From contig CAJOED010000081.1 in assembly GCA_905233335.1 (NCBI GenBank), forward strand, positions 1 through 6,610: DNA of 6,610 bases, written 5' to 3'. This document shows, piece after piece, positions 6,031 through 6,610 of this stretch. Both the position numbers and the translations under genes were made by a program. Each line of letters starts with the position of its first letter. The stretch's first letter is position 1. The notes under the pieces were generated by a model. That model had not been told where the DNA came from. It saw only the letters and a program-made list of their open reading frames with translations, and ran no database searches. This DNA is from an uncultured Synergistales bacterium (lineage in GTDB: Bacteria; Synergistota; Synergistia; Synergistales; Aminobacteriaceae).

Positions 6031-6380
6031 ATGAAGAAACGTTTTATTATGGCGTTATGTTTTGTCCTGGTGTCATCGTGTGCGTTTGCGTTCACACCGG
6101 GAACATATGAAGGCACCGGCAAGGGTTACAGCGAGGGCGCACCCGTGAAGGTGAAAGTTACGGTCGACGCGGAGAAGATTACGGCTGTAGAGATTGACGC
6201 TCCTGAAGAAGTGCCGTTCGGAGTGCAGAATTTCGAGACGTACAGACGTACAGAAAAGCCCTCATCGGCCGCACCGACGGAAACATCGACGCTGTCAGCA
6301 ACGCTACAATGACCCGCAACGGGATCCGCGAGGCAGTCGATAACGCGCTCAAATCAGCAATTGAAACTGTATCACTATAG
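6031..6380 (+). pseudogene. Secreted FMN-binding domain protein, frameshifted by an 8-bp duplication
   Basis: A small exported flavoprotein of the FMN_bind family (the domain of RnfG/NqrC and urocanate/fumarate reductases), probably an electron carrier outside the membrane. Residues 1-20 are a signal peptide ending AFA (VSSC at 14-17 would also fit a loose lipobox). FTPGTYEGTGKGY opens the FMN_bind fold. After the codons for NFET, GACGTACA is repeated in tandem (6237-6244, 6245-6252), shifting the frame so that the product ends at a TGA (6310-6312) after 93 residues with an unrelated tail. Removing one repeat restores 113 codons to the TAG at 6378-6380, including LIGRTDGNIDAVSNATMTRN. That segment holds the flavin-threonine motif (SNAT, usually SGAT), coded at 6297-6308 and lost in the actual frame. 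AAGGGA at 6018-6023 is a modest ribosome site. A sequencing or assembly error is the main alternative. Confidence 0.82.
6237..6252 (+). repeat. 8-bp tandem duplication GACGTACA x2
   Basis: Two adjacent perfect copies with no spacer. Eight is not a multiple of three, so the duplication shifts the frame of the first FMN-binding gene. Deleting either copy restores the family-like downstream sequence. Confidence 0.9.
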
Positions 6381-6394
6381 GAGGATTATTAGCA

Positions 6395-6610
6395 ATGAAG
6401 AAAAGTATTGTATTGGCATTATGTTTTGTGATGGCATTCGCATCTGTGTGTGCGGCGTTCACACCGGGGACGTACGAGGGGACTGGCAAAGGTTACAGCG
6501 AGGGTGCACCTGTGAAGGTGAAAGTTACGGTCGACGCGGAGAAGATTACGGCTGTAGAGATTGACGCTCCTGAAGAAGTGCCGTTCGGAGTGCAGAATTT
6601 CGAGACGTAC
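6395..6610 (+). CDS. Secreted FMN-binding domain protein, second tandem copy (cut by window edge)
   Basis: The first 72 codons of a paralogue of the preceding gene. Residues 1-20 are a signal peptide (MKKS, hydrophobic core, cleavage near SVCA) that differs from the first copy and has no lipobox. From FTPG onward the protein is identical to the first copy up to the window end. AGGAGG at 6379-6384 overlaps the restored stop codon of the first copy and sits 10 nt before the ATG, so the two form one operon. The window ends exactly where the first copy acquires its 8-bp duplication, so it cannot be seen whether this copy is intact. The flavin-attachment motif would come about 20 codons further on. 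If intact, it is the working version and the first copy a decayed sibling. Confidence 0.85.
   Translation, partial: MKKSIVLALCFVMAFASVCAAFTPGTYEGTGKGYSEGAPVKVKVTVDAEKITAVEIDAPEEVPFGVQNFETY

Larger units (their letters stand above)
6091..6610 (+). repeat. Direct repeat between the two FMN-binding genes
   Basis: 6091-6243 repeats as 6458-6610. In the first 54 bp there are nine differences, all silent third-base changes. The next 99 bp (6145-6243 against 6512-6610) are identical. The repeat may continue beyond the right edge. Confidence 0.92.

Noticed and set aside
6361..6564. 67-codon plus-strand frame overlapping the second FMN gene
   Set aside because: It starts inside the first copy's end and reads the second gene out of frame; the true frame has a signal peptide and FMN_bind sequence.
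1..6610. CRISPR arrays, tRNA or rRNA genes, insertion sequences, phage or toxin-antitoxin genes
   Set aside because: No spaced short repeats, cloverleaf-like or rRNA-like stretches, transposase motifs or terminal inverted repeats were seen on either strand.

Overview
The window looks like a bacterial chromosome, most plausibly from Synergistota (an anaerobic gut or rumen type). The grounds are a TIGR04076-like small protein, a DctP-type TRAP binding protein, small secreted FMN-binding proteins in tandem, mid-range GC, strong AGGAGG ribosome sites and frequent TTG starts. This placement is an inference from gene content and was not tested by any search.

Left part, minus strand (1-1376): a TIGR04076-like gene (1055-1327, TTG start) lies behind a good extended -10 promoter. 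It is followed by a 27-codon open remnant that resembles the C-terminal end of another protein (975-1058), and then by a TRAP transporter solute-binding protein gene (1-921) cut by the left edge. The TIGR04076-like protein seems to lack the central part of its family.

Divergent intergenic region (1343-1496): two back-to-back promoters share almost the same 16-bp block (a -10 box plus ATTTCACA) in inverted orientation, with a third TTTCACAT copy further along. This is a candidate shared operator.

Middle part, plus strand (1497-5959): a complete ABC importer operon. It encodes a periplasmic binding protein of the Fe3+/aminoethylphosphonate/hexose-phosphate (Fbp/PhnS/AfuA) superfamily, a fused double-permease with an added N-terminal extracytoplasmic domain, and an ATPase with a TOBE-type C-terminus. 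A hairpin with a T-rich tail separates the binding protein from the permease and probably lowers downstream expression. The permease and ATPase genes are tightly coupled, and a strong intrinsic terminator ends the unit. Binding-protein motifs favour an organic phosphate or phosphonate ligand over free iron, but the ligand is unproven.

Right part, plus strand (5960-6610): two tandem copies of a small secreted FMN-binding protein gene. The first is broken by an 8-bp tandem duplication that removes its flavin-attachment motif from the reading frame. The second is open up to the window edge. Between the copies, 54 bp with nine silent differences abut 99 bp of perfect identity, which is the mark of recent gene conversion or partial re-duplication. 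No complete, clearly novel system is visible. The most unusual items are this duplicated and frameshifted FMN gene pair, the inverted promoter blocks, the permease extra domain and the two damaged-looking minus-strand pieces.
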